15,544 nt of DNA, taken from NCBI GenBank assembly GCA_946997215.1, contig CAMPUL010000027.1, positions 1 to 15,544 on the forward strand, given 5' to 3'. Positions 1-7,625 of this stretch are shown in pieces. Source of the DNA: Gardnerella vaginalis (GTDB lineage: Bacteria > Actinomycetota > Actinomycetes > Actinomycetales > Bifidobacteriaceae). Each line of letters opens with the position of its first letter. The stretch's first letter is position 1. The notes under the pieces were generated by a model, which saw nothing but the letters and a program-made list of their open reading frames with translations, did no database searches and was not told the origin of the DNA. The position numbers and the translations under genes are program-made.

Positions 1-71
1 TCATCTAAATCAACATTTGCCCATCTTTGAGCAACAATATCTAGCTGAGGGTCGTTGCTTTCGTTTTCCAT
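1..71 (-). CDS. Start of an unidentified gene downstream of the thiamine-transport genes (partial)
   Basis: An ATG at 69-71 on the minus strand is preceded by a GGAGAG ribosome binding site at 75-80, and 23 sense codons follow before the window ends. The peptide begins MENESNDPQLDIVAQRW and is acidic and hydrophilic, with no signal peptide or membrane segment in the visible part. It lies 125 bases downstream of the ThiY-like gene on the same strand, so it is probably in the same transcription unit. A remaining transporter component (permease or ATPase) or a thiamine-related enzyme would fit the context, but the 23 residues do not let me choose. The start is well supported and the function is unknown. 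Confidence 0.6.
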   Translation of the reverse strand, partial: MENESNDPQLDIVAQRWANVDLD

Positions 72-196
72 ATTCTCTCCAATTTACAGATATTTAGCTA
101 CAGGTTCATTGATTTACGCGCATTTTTTGCAGAATTATTTGACGCCAACTAGCTCATGCACGGTTGCTTGCGACTTTTCTCATGCAAAACTAACGA

Positions 197-1120
197 TTAT
201 TTTGGCAAATACTCGTTTGTTACGCATCCGCTTTCTAGGCTTTTTAGCGCGCAATCAAGCGGCACGCTTAAATGGCCATTTTCACCCATCCAACGAGTGT
301 AGTTTTCCACCAAAGCCATGTCTGCTGTACCCCAACGACCATTCTTGTCGTACCAAGATGGAATCACTTCATCTAGCGAGGCGCGCAAAGCCTCTGGGCT
401 AATGTGGCAAAGCGCATTTTGCAAAGCATCAACGCCAGCCTGAGGGTCTTTTCCTGCAAGCTCATAGCCCTTGACGGTTGCGCTTGCAAAGTTGCGGATT
501 AGTTGCGGATTTCGCTCAATCATCTCTTGTCGAGCGCAAACATAGTAAGAATGATGCGGTGCTACGCCAATAGAATCGAATGGAAGAACAACAACTTGGT
601 CAAATGGAAGCGAACCTTGGTATGGCTCCCACCAAGCTACGTTAATAAAAGCGTCGCACATTCCGCGCTCTACTGCTCGAATATCTGGCTCCCATGGGCC
701 TGGATCAATTGTAATCAGCTTGCTAAAATCACCGCCGTCGGCAGCAACAGCCTGCTGAAGCTCCGTGTATAAGCGCTTAACGCCCATAGGGATTACTACG
801 CGCTTTCCTTCTAGATCTTTGAATCGCGTAATTCCCGTGTTTTTATTTGTTATGATTCCGCCAATTTGAGATTGATTCATTACAGCAAATGACGTTAGCT
901 TGTTTGCACCATTTTGATGAGCCAAAAGCTGATTTAAGCGAACAAGAGCTATATCTACTTCTCCACGCTCCAAGCATGCTGGAACATCTCCGCGCTCCGT
1001 ATCTGTGCTTGTAAACTCTACGTCTAATCCGTATTGCGCATATAATCCGCGCTTTCTTGCAAGGTACATGCCTGCGTGATTCGTCCATGGATGCACATAT
1101 TCAAGACGTACTCTTAGCAT
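197..1120 (-). CDS. ThiY/NMT1-THI5-like pyrimidine (HMP/thiamine precursor) binding protein
   Basis: The 307-residue protein belongs to the NMT1/THI5-like fold, the periplasmic-binding-protein type II family that includes the thiamine-pyrimidine binding protein ThiY. The opening segment (about residues 8-34, with NHAGMYLARKRGLY) matches the family's substrate-cleft start. The GVKRLYTEL, DPGPWEPDI and WWEPYQ segments follow at the expected spacing, and the C-terminus VTNEYL is typical. The yeast THI5 cysteine cluster (CCCFC) is absent, so a binding role is more likely than HMP-P synthesis. No signal peptide or lipobox precedes the domain, which is unusual for a Gram-positive solute-binding protein. 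The start is supported by AAAGGAG six bases before the ATG. It lies downstream of the TPP riboswitch and the YkoE-like gene on the same strand, which supports thiamine or precursor uptake. A terminator and a repeat array separate it from ykoE. The exact ligand is inferred. Confidence 0.8.
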   Translation of the reverse strand: MLRVRLEYVHPWTNHAGMYLARKRGLYAQYGLDVEFTSTDTERGDVPACLERGEVDIALVRLNQLLAHQNGANKLTSFAVMNQSQIGGIITNKNTGITRFKDLEGKRVVIPMGVKRLYTELQQAVAADGGDFSKLITIDPGPWEPDIRAVERGMCDAFINVAWWEPYQGSLPFDQVVVLPFDSIGVAPHHSYYVCARQEMIERNPQLIRNFASATVKGYELAGKDPQAGVDALQNALCHISPEALRASLDEVIPSWYDKNGRWGTADMALVENYTRWMGENGHLSVPLDCALKSLESGCVTNEYLPK

Positions 1121-1154
1121 ACTAACTCCTTTGTTTTATAGTGATTTGTGATTT

Positions 1155-1264
1155 TATCTTGACTTTTATTTGCGACTTTTATTTGCGACTTTGGCGCGCA
1201 GTTTATTTGCAACTTTATTTGCGACTTTTGCGCGCTGCTAACTTGCGATTTTTCTTGCGACTTT
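1155..1264. repeat. Imperfect 12/13-nt tandem repeat array, unit ATTTGCGACTTTT
   Basis: About seven copies of ATTTGCGACTTT(T) are visible. The best are at 1168-1180, 1181-1192, 1205-1216 (one change) and 1217-1229, with degenerate copies at about 1155-1167, 1241-1253 and 1254-1264. Two GC-rich inserts containing GCGCGC interrupt the array at about 1193-1200 and 1229-1236. The array lies between the ykoE terminator and the ribosome binding site of the ThiY-like gene. Isolated copies of the core GCGACTTT or AAGTCGC also occur at 171-178 and, as two close copies, at 12988-13005. Function is unknown. Confidence 0.75.
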
Positions 1265-1266
1265 AC

Positions 1267-1299
1267 AAAAGTGGGCGAGGTAATTAATCCCCCGCCCAC
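1267..1299 (-). terminator. Rho-independent terminator after the YkoE-like gene
   Basis: On the minus strand a stem with arms GTGGGCG and CGCCCAC, extended by GG/CC and a G-U pair, closes an AT-rich loop and is followed directly by TTTTG. It begins 30 bases after the ykoE stop codon. It lies between ykoE and the ThiY-like gene, so it probably reduces readthrough or uncouples the two genes. Confidence 0.7.
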
Positions 1300-1329
1300 A
1301 AATCAAATCTTACTAGCAAAAGTTAAGAC

Positions 1330-1950
1330 TTAAGCGCGTACTTCTTTGCCAGAAGCAAAGCGGCTTAATGCGCCAGTAGCAGCAATACCCTTGTACAAGT
1401 ACCACATGACTACACCACCAATTACAGCACCAGAAATCATGCTGCAAAGTGTGTGAATCATCATAAATGCGCCGAAGATTGGAACACCTGCGTAGTAGAA
1501 CGGATAGGTTGAAACGATTCCACCCAAGCCAGCTAATGCGCCAGAAAGTGCAGTCAAACCAACATTCCACTTGCGATACATAACAAACAAGAATGCAAAC
1601 TCAGCAAACAAGCCCTGAACAAAGCCAGGAAGAACGGTACCAATACCGCCCCAGTGGCTACCAACAGTCAACTCAACCATTGCAGCAATAAACTCGCCGA
1701 ATAATGCAGCGCCTGGCTTGCGAACCATAATAGCAGCTAAAGGACCAGCGAAGTAGAACAAACCGTAGTACAATGCGCTAACGCCTGGAACTGGAATAAG
1801 CTTAAGAGCAGCAGAAATAGGCTCGCTAATCAAGCCAATGCCCCAAAAGATAATACCAGATGCTACAGCAATAACAACCGTGAGCGTAACATCAGCCACG
1901 TTCCAGCGCAAGGATGGACGCACGGTCTCTTCTTCAACAGATGTACCCAT
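1330..1950 (-). CDS. ykoE: YkoE-like ECF transporter substrate-specificity (S) component for thiamine or HMP
   Basis: The 206-residue integral membrane protein has about six hydrophobic segments, from residue 19 (VADVTLTVVIAVASGIIFWG) to about 190 (SGAVIGGVVMWYLYKG). The pattern of WNVADVTLTVVIAVA near the N-terminus, FAGPLAAIMVRKPGAALFGE, and the central GSHWG followed by LPGFVQGL is that of the YkoE family. That family supplies the membrane subunit for thiamine or hydroxymethylpyrimidine uptake in energy-coupling-factor transporters. It would need EcfT- and EcfA-type partners (YkoC and YkoD in Bacillus), which are not seen here and may lie beyond the left edge. A TPP riboswitch directly upstream predicts repression when thiamine pyrophosphate is abundant. 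GAAAGGAGA at 1956-1964 supports the ATG at 1950. The acidic, cytoplasmic N-terminus (MGTSVEEETVRPSLRW) is ordinary. Confidence 0.88.
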   Translation of the reverse strand: MGTSVEEETVRPSLRWNVADVTLTVVIAVASGIIFWGIGLISEPISAALKLIPVPGVSALYYGLFYFAGPLAAIMVRKPGAALFGEFIAAMVELTVGSHWGGIGTVLPGFVQGLFAEFAFLFVMYRKWNVGLTALSGALAGLGGIVSTYPFYYAGVPIFGAFMMIHTLCSMISGAVIGGVVMWYLYKGIAATGALSRFASGKEVRA

Positions 1951-1993
1951 TAGGGTCTCCTTTCATCTTTAACTAATCAAACAAAGGCGACCC

Positions 1994-2085
1994 TGCAGCA
2001 AACTCCGTACGTCGGCATTACCCGATTCACGTTAAACGGTTAGACAGCAATCTTCTCAGCTCTTTTAAGAGCACCCGTGCCTGAT
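1994..2085 (-). ncRNA. TPP (THI-box) riboswitch
   Basis: Read on the minus strand, the leader contains GGGTGCTC, a perfect P3 hairpin (GCTCTT/AAGAGC, 2059-2072), the invariant CTGAGA (2054-2059), ACCGT, and TGAATCGGGTAATGCCGACG. The last carries the P5 stem CGG/CCG at 2013-2024. It closes with ACGGA, which pairs with the CCGT of P4. These are the conserved sensor-helix elements of the TPP aptamer in the correct order. It ends about 45 bases before the ykoE ATG. I see no clear terminator between aptamer and start, so control by occlusion of the ribosome binding site is the more likely mode. Confidence 0.93.
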
Positions 2086-2119
2086 ATCATTCATATTGCA
2101 TCAGACAGCGGGGACAAAT

Positions 2120-2148
2120 TTTATAAAATTCAAACATAAAATTAACAA
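2120..2148 (-). promoter_or_regulatory. Sigma-70-type promoter for the TPP riboswitch/ykoE transcript
   Basis: On the minus strand TTGTTA (2143-2148) and TATAAA (2120-2125) are separated by exactly 17 bases. They lie about 35 bases upstream of the aptamer, which is the expected place for the leader promoter. Confidence 0.6.
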
Positions 2149-2178
2149 AATCACTCATTAATATAGATAGCAGAAACG

Positions 2179-2931
2179 CTAATCAAAATACAGTGAATTA
2201 GAATTTTTTTCGCTCAAACGCATAGACCTAATAGGCTTTTCTAGCCAATATTCACACCATTGCTCAACACATTTAGACGTTAAATTGTCTATACTTGTTC
2301 CATCTAAATTTTGCCAATCGCCATTAATTAATGAAATCATTTGAAAACGCACTAAATCATTGCACTTAATAGACTCTAAAGCATGATCTTTAGAGCACAT
2401 AACTCCACCACTAGCAGCCGAGAAATAGTCTAAATCATTGCATGTTGAACAAATAACGCACTCATTTAATCTAGGAGACCATCCAGCCAATTGCAATGCT
2501 CTTAAAACGTACGAAAGTGCGATTGATTCAGCACTATGCAAACTTTTAGAAAGAGCAGACAAAGCAGCTATAAGAAGATTGTATTGTGAGTAAGAATCCG
2601 AATATTGCGCGCAAGACGAGACTAAATCGTCTGCAATCTCTGCAATCATGCTAGCGCAACTATACAGATTGTAATCCGCACAAATACTACCAGCATAAGG
2701 AGAGACTAAAACCGCTTGAGAAATAACATCAAAAGTTTTACCAGTTGCAAAAAGTGCATTAACACGCATAAATGGCTCTAAGCGCCCACCAAACCTGGAT
2801 TTTAACCGCCTTACACCTTTTGCAACAGCTCGAACCTTGCCATGCTTTTTAGTGAGCATAACAATAACGCGATCAGCTTCTCCAAGAGGAAAAGTCTTAA
2901 GAACAACAGCTTCATCGTTATATAACGGCAT
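2179..2931 (-). CDS. recO: DNA repair protein RecO
   Basis: The 250-residue protein starts with the RecO OB-fold (DEAVVLKTFPLGEADRVIVML, KHGKVRAVAKGVRRLKSRFGGRLEP). The helical domain follows, with a zinc-binding set at C158, C161, C164 and C179, the last in SGGVMC. RecO works with RecF and RecR to load RecA onto SSB-coated single-stranded DNA and to anneal DNA in recombinational repair. The length and motif order are normal for the family. The start ATG at 2931 fits the conserved N-terminus, although its ribosome binding site is weak. It lies 55 bases downstream of the DivIVA-motif gene on the same strand and is probably co-transcribed with it. Confidence 0.92.
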   Translation of the reverse strand: MPLYNDEAVVLKTFPLGEADRVIVMLTKKHGKVRAVAKGVRRLKSRFGGRLEPFMRVNALFATGKTFDVISQAVLVSPYAGSICADYNLYSCASMIAEIADDLVSSCAQYSDSYSQYNLLIAALSALSKSLHSAESIALSYVLRALQLAGWSPRLNECVICSTCNDLDYFSAASGGVMCSKDHALESIKCNDLVRFQMISLINGDWQNLDGTSIDNLTSKCVEQWCEYWLEKPIRSMRLSEKNSNSLYFD

Positions 2932-2985
2932 TAATCAATAACTCTTAGCTTGTATAATCCTTAAATCTAAATGAAAAATAGATTA

Positions 2986-4386
2986 TTAATTATGATTTGG
3001 GTTTACAAATCCGCCAAAATTCGATTCGCCAGTATCGTCAAAATCATCTGAATCATTATTTGCTTCGCTAGAAGAATCTTCAACCGAAATGTCAAAATGG
3101 TTCATAACAGGGAACGAAAGATCTGGAATATCTAAATTAAGACTTTGCGCTGGCTCGAACTTAGGCGAAGCAAGAAGTGAAAGATTCAAATCTCCAACGG
3201 ATTTAGAATCATTTGCATTGTTCACATTCGCACTGTTAGCACTGACATTATTTGCATTTGCATTATTCGCATCAACAGCATTCGCGCTAACATTATTCGC
3301 AGCATTCGCGTTGTTTTCTGCAACCTTTTCTTTGCAAAAATCATTATTGTTAGCATCAGAATTATTGGAAACAGTATTAGGAGCATAAGACGGAGGGAAT
3401 GCTGGAGGCATAACAGTAGACGCTTGCGACATTTCGTCGTCTGTATCGTCGCTAGCTTCAACACTCACAGAGTGCGGAGTAAAAATTGCCTTCTGTGCAT
3501 GATGATCAACAGGAATCGATGGAGGAATTGCTGGAGGCATTAATGGAGAGGGGGCTGTAGCAGAAACTGGAGCTGGAGCCGCCTTAGGTTCATCAACACT
3601 AGGCGCATCAACACTATGTTCAACAACACTAGGTGCAGAAGATGTTTTAAGAACAACATTTTCTTGTAAATCATTATTAGATTTAGCATAAACGCCAAAA
3701 TTAGCAGAATCCACAGAATCCACAGAATCACTAGAATCGAAGTCTGTATACTTAGCAACTCGATCATAAGACTCAAGTCTGCTTAATAAGCGAACGCAAG
3801 CATTTAGATAATAGTCAACTTGGCGCTCGTCGTATCCGTGTTTTCCAGAACGTTGAGTAAACAGAACATTAGAAACAAACATTGCGTCAATTGTGTCTAA
3901 ATCACTTAAGCTGCTTCCCCAAACTGGATTATATCCAAGAAGAATAGCAATCTTATCTAGCGACTTATTTACAACATTGTCTACTTGTTTTTTATCGTAA
4001 GAAGGCTTACGCGATTGCGCAGAATCAAATCGCATCTTATAATCGCGCTGGGAATGAGAAAGCAAAACTCTATATTCTTCGTCTGCTTGTGCCTTCCAAA
4101 CAACCTTGCCACGATTAGAAATCTCGTACTGCGTAGTCTTATCTACAACTGCACGCTCTAATCTAGAAAGAGCAGCATCTACTTGAGGAATAGCATATCC
4201 TTCATCTTCAAGATCGAAAGATACGTCTTGAATATCTTTTTGAGTAAGACTAATGTCGCTAGATTCATACAAAGAATGAGCACGCTCAAGAAAATCATTA
4301 ACTTGCTCTACGCTGTAACCCTTCTTGCGCTTACCTACACGCTCAATACCCGAAGAATTACGCGCGGTATCAGGTTTACTCGCCAT
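2986..4386 (-). CDS. DivIVA-motif protein with four repeats and a low-complexity tail
   Basis: The 466-residue protein has four copies of the short DivIVA-type motif GYxxxQVDxxL, near residues 23 (GYSVEQVNDFL), 63 (GYAIPQVDAAL), 129 (SYDKKQVDNVV) and 184 (GYDERQVDYYL). DivIVA-domain proteins bind negatively curved membrane and recruit cell-wall or division factors, but the repeated short motif here is not a full DivIVA coiled coil. Residues from about 230 on are disordered. They hold two Pro motifs (MPPAIPPS and MPPAFPPS), an Asn/Ala/Val-rich tract (about 350-400) and an acidic C-terminus. I chose the ATG at 4386 because AGGAGG (4397-4402) sits ten bases before it; the TTG at 4392 would be too close. 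It is upstream of recO on the same strand. A role in polar growth or division is inferred only. Confidence 0.75.
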   Translation of the reverse strand: MASKPDTARNSSGIERVGKRKKGYSVEQVNDFLERAHSLYESSDISLTQKDIQDVSFDLEDEGYAIPQVDAALSRLERAVVDKTTQYEISNRGKVVWKAQADEEYRVLLSHSQRDYKMRFDSAQSRKPSYDKKQVDNVVNKSLDKIAILLGYNPVWGSSLSDLDTIDAMFVSNVLFTQRSGKHGYDERQVDYYLNACVRLLSRLESYDRVAKYTDFDSSDSVDSVDSANFGVYAKSNNDLQENVVLKTSSAPSVVEHSVDAPSVDEPKAAPAPVSATAPSPLMPPAIPPSIPVDHHAQKAIFTPHSVSVEASDDTDDEMSQASTVMPPAFPPSYAPNTVSNNSDANNNDFCKEKVAENNANAANNVSANAVDANNANANNVSANSANVNNANDSKSVGDLNLSLLASPKFEPAQSLNLDIPDLSFPVMNHFDISVEDSSSEANNDSDDFDDTGESNFGGFVNPNHN

Positions 4387-4396
4387 AAACAATAGA

Positions 4397-4402
4397 CCTC
4401 CT
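4397..4402 (-). promoter_or_regulatory. Ribosome binding site AGGAGG deciding the DivIVA-motif protein start
   Basis: AGGAGG is a full match to the anti-Shine-Dalgarno core. Its ten-base spacing to the ATG at 4386 is acceptable, while the upstream in-frame TTG at 4392 is only four bases away. Confidence 0.7.
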
Positions 4403-4549
4403 GAACATATTCGTATTCATTACACTTTACGCGATTGTTAAGACGCATAAACAAAACACACACAAAACACGCAAATGATATATACGCAAAACACGCCTAA
4501 AACACAAATCAACGTTCTAGTACACACCATACTGTATCTTGTTTCAAGC

Positions 4550-5531
<982 letters not shown>

Positions 5532-5767
5532 AAAACTAATAGTATATGTAAATGTGCATAACCTACACTCTAAAAACCCTCACAAGATGCGGTTTTTGAA
5601 AAAATTTGTAAAAGTTATACACATTATTAATTTATTAGCAAAAATCGCCATGTATCGAGTAGAATCTTTTATACGTAGTTAAAACTGTATAGTTAAAAAC
5701 TATGTAAACAAACATAAAATATACGCAAATATATTTAATTTAGGCACGAACTTCATAAGGATTGAAT
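5532..5767. other. Divergent intergenic region with two DnaA-box-like sites and a hairpin
   Basis: This AT-rich gap separates the minus-strand protease and the plus-strand DUF2342 gene and must hold both promoters. Two matches to TTATNCACA occur in opposite orientation: TTATGCACA on minus at 5553-5561 and TTATACACA on plus at 5615-5623. A hairpin with arms AAAAACC (5572-5578) and GGTTTTT (5591-5597) lies between them. I could not assign -35/-10 elements with confidence. Confidence 0.4.
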
Positions 5768-7540
5768 ATGAGCGAAGAAGAAATTCACCAATGGCTTGTT
5801 AGCTGCTTTGGCCCCGAAGAAGGAGAAAGAGCTTGGTCTAACTTTGAAAATCTTCCTTTTGAAGTTCGCGATGACATTCTTACAAGATGCTCAAACGGGG
5901 GTCTTCCATCTCCAGAAGAAGTTCATTCGTTAATGAGTGCCTTTGCTAATGGCGGCTTAAACACGCCTTTTGAGATGACGGAAACACTTAAAGAAGGTCC
6001 AATCAATAAAAGACTTGCTCAATTGCTTGCTCGCCAAAAAGCAACTGGAGACGGAGGCACAGTAAACGCGCAAGTTGCAGACGCAACAAGAAGAGCACTA
6101 AGTGAAGCAAACTTGTGGCTAGACGCAAATTGCAATCTAAATCCAGCATCTGGAACCCCTGATGTTCTTTCAAGAGAAGACTGGGTTAATGGAACTATAG
6201 ATTCGTGGATTAAGTTTGCAAATCCTGTTGCTAAGTCGGTTAGTAACGCTTTTTCGGATGTTATTGCCGAAAAATTCGGAGGAGACCAAGACTTAGAAGT
6301 AGAAGGATTATACGATGGCGTTATGCCAATACCTATGCCAGATGGCGTAAAAAAGCCAGAACAAATGATGAGCCTTCTTGCTAACACGTCTTTTGCAATG
6401 CAATTAGGTTATGCTGCTGGAGATTTATCTCAAGAAATCCGCGGAAGCTTTGATCAAGGTATTTCACTTCTTAAAAACCCTGCAGGCGGTCTTGTTCCTT
6501 ACAATTGCATAGATTACGCAAAAAAGTGGGGATTAGACATTAGCGAGGTTATGAATTATCTTGCATTGCGAGAACTTGCTCACGCACGATTGTTTGCGTC
6601 TGTACCCTGGCTTATGCCTCGTTTTGAAGCACTAATAATAAAGTATGCTGCTGGAATTTCTATCGATTTAAGCGCTATGGAAGAACAGCTTAGAGATATT
6701 GAAGGAATGAGCCCAGAGTCTATTTCGGGAGCTGTTGATTTATCTAATATTGCTCGAAACGATACAGAAGGCCAAAAACAAGCATTAAAAGGGCTAGAAA
6801 CCCTTCTTGCGCTTAGCGAAGGATGGGTTGATTGCGTTATTTGGCGTGCTGGAATGGCACACATTCCGCACATTGAGCAGCTTAGAGAGATGACTAGGCG
6901 AGAACGCGCTGCGGGTGGTCCTTCCGAGATGACTTTCCAGGCTTTAACTGGATTAAAGTTGCGTCCTAGAGCAATGCGCGAAGCTGCATCAATGTGGGAT
7001 GCGATTACAAATGAAAAAGGCATTGAGGAACGCGATGCCATGTGGAATCATCCAGATCTTTTGCCAGAATTACCAGATTTTAGCGAAGATAAAGAAGATA
7101 ATAAAGATAAAGAAGATAATAAAGACGATACTAATAAAGTAAATAAAAATAACGAAAACAATACAAGCAGCGAAAACAGCGAAAACAATACGAATGATCA
7201 AAACAACACTAATAGTCAAAACAGCAATAACACAACTAAAAAAGAATCTGAACAAACAGATAACAATGATTTAGCAAACACCAATCTAGAAGAATTAAGC
7301 AAGAATATGCTTGATTTAGAAGATTTTAAGAACAGTGACGATTTGGAGCAAAAACTTAAAGACGTTAATTGGGACGACGAATTAAGCAAATTATTGGCAT
7401 CTAGCGATAGTGATAGCGATAGAGAAAACAACGATCAAAACTCAAACCAAGATTCCAATTCGGACTCTGACAAGGACTCTGACACAGATTTTGGAGCAGA
7501 TTCTGACGAAGACTCTAATCAGCAAAAAAGCGACGAATAA
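5768..7540 (+). CDS. Zincin-like protein of the TIGR03624/DUF2342 family with an acidic Asn/Asp tail
   Basis: The 590-residue protein matches the actinobacterial putative zinc-dependent hydrolase family. It has an N-terminal helical region, then PYNCIDYAKKWGLDISEVMNYLALRE. The putative metal site follows at about residues 268-272 as RELAH, then ARLFASVPWL, and a later SEGWVDCV supplies a possible third ligand (Glu near 351). The first position of the HExxH signature is Arg, so protease activity is uncertain. From about residue 439 the last 150 residues are low-complexity (Asp, Asn, Glu, Lys, Ser) and end in Ser-Asp repeats. No signal peptide is seen, so it is probably cytoplasmic. The ATG at 5768 has AAGGA at 5757-5761 with six-base spacing; the TTG six bases earlier overlaps that site. 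The gene is convergent with the helicase gene. Confidence 0.82.
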   Translation: MSEEEIHQWLVSCFGPEEGERAWSNFENLPFEVRDDILTRCSNGGLPSPEEVHSLMSAFANGGLNTPFEMTETLKEGPINKRLAQLLARQKATGDGGTVNAQVADATRRALSEANLWLDANCNLNPASGTPDVLSREDWVNGTIDSWIKFANPVAKSVSNAFSDVIAEKFGGDQDLEVEGLYDGVMPIPMPDGVKKPEQMMSLLANTSFAMQLGYAAGDLSQEIRGSFDQGISLLKNPAGGLVPYNCIDYAKKWGLDISEVMNYLALRELAHARLFASVPWLMPRFEALIIKYAAGISIDLSAMEEQLRDIEGMSPESISGAVDLSNIARNDTEGQKQALKGLETLLALSEGWVDCVIWRAGMAHIPHIEQLREMTRRERAAGGPSEMTFQALTGLKLRPRAMREAASMWDAITNEKGIEERDAMWNHPDLLPELPDFSEDKEDNKDKEDNKDDTNKVNKNNENNTSSENSENNTNDQNNTNSQNSNNTTKKESEQTDNNDLANTNLEELSKNMLDLEDFKNSDDLEQKLKDVNWDDELSKLLASSDSDSDRENNDQNSNQDSNSDSDKDSDTDFGADSDEDSNQQKSDE

Positions 7541-7594
7541 AGTTACAAACTGATTCGCAACTGATTTATAAGTGACTTGTATTAGAACAATTGC

Positions 7595-7625
7595 ATAAAT
7601 ACATTTATTATAAAAATGCATTTAT
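7595..7625. terminator. AT-rich hairpin between convergent genes, possible bidirectional terminator
   Basis: The arms ATAAATACATTT and AAATGCATTTAT pair with one mismatch around a short AT loop. It lies between the DUF2342 gene and the helicase gene and overlaps the helicase stop codon. It lacks GC pairs and a clear U tract, so termination is only a possibility. Confidence 0.35.

Noticed and set aside
1114..1299. 61-codon minus-strand frame rich in KSQ, overlapping the ThiY-like start
   Set aside because: It begins inside the ykoE terminator hairpin and its residues are simply the translation of the 12/13-nt repeats; no ribosome binding site supports it.
7070..7431. Hydrophobic minus-strand frames opposite the acidic tail of the DUF2342 protein
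   Set aside because: They are mirror translations of the Asp/Asn-rich codons of a real gene and have no start signals.
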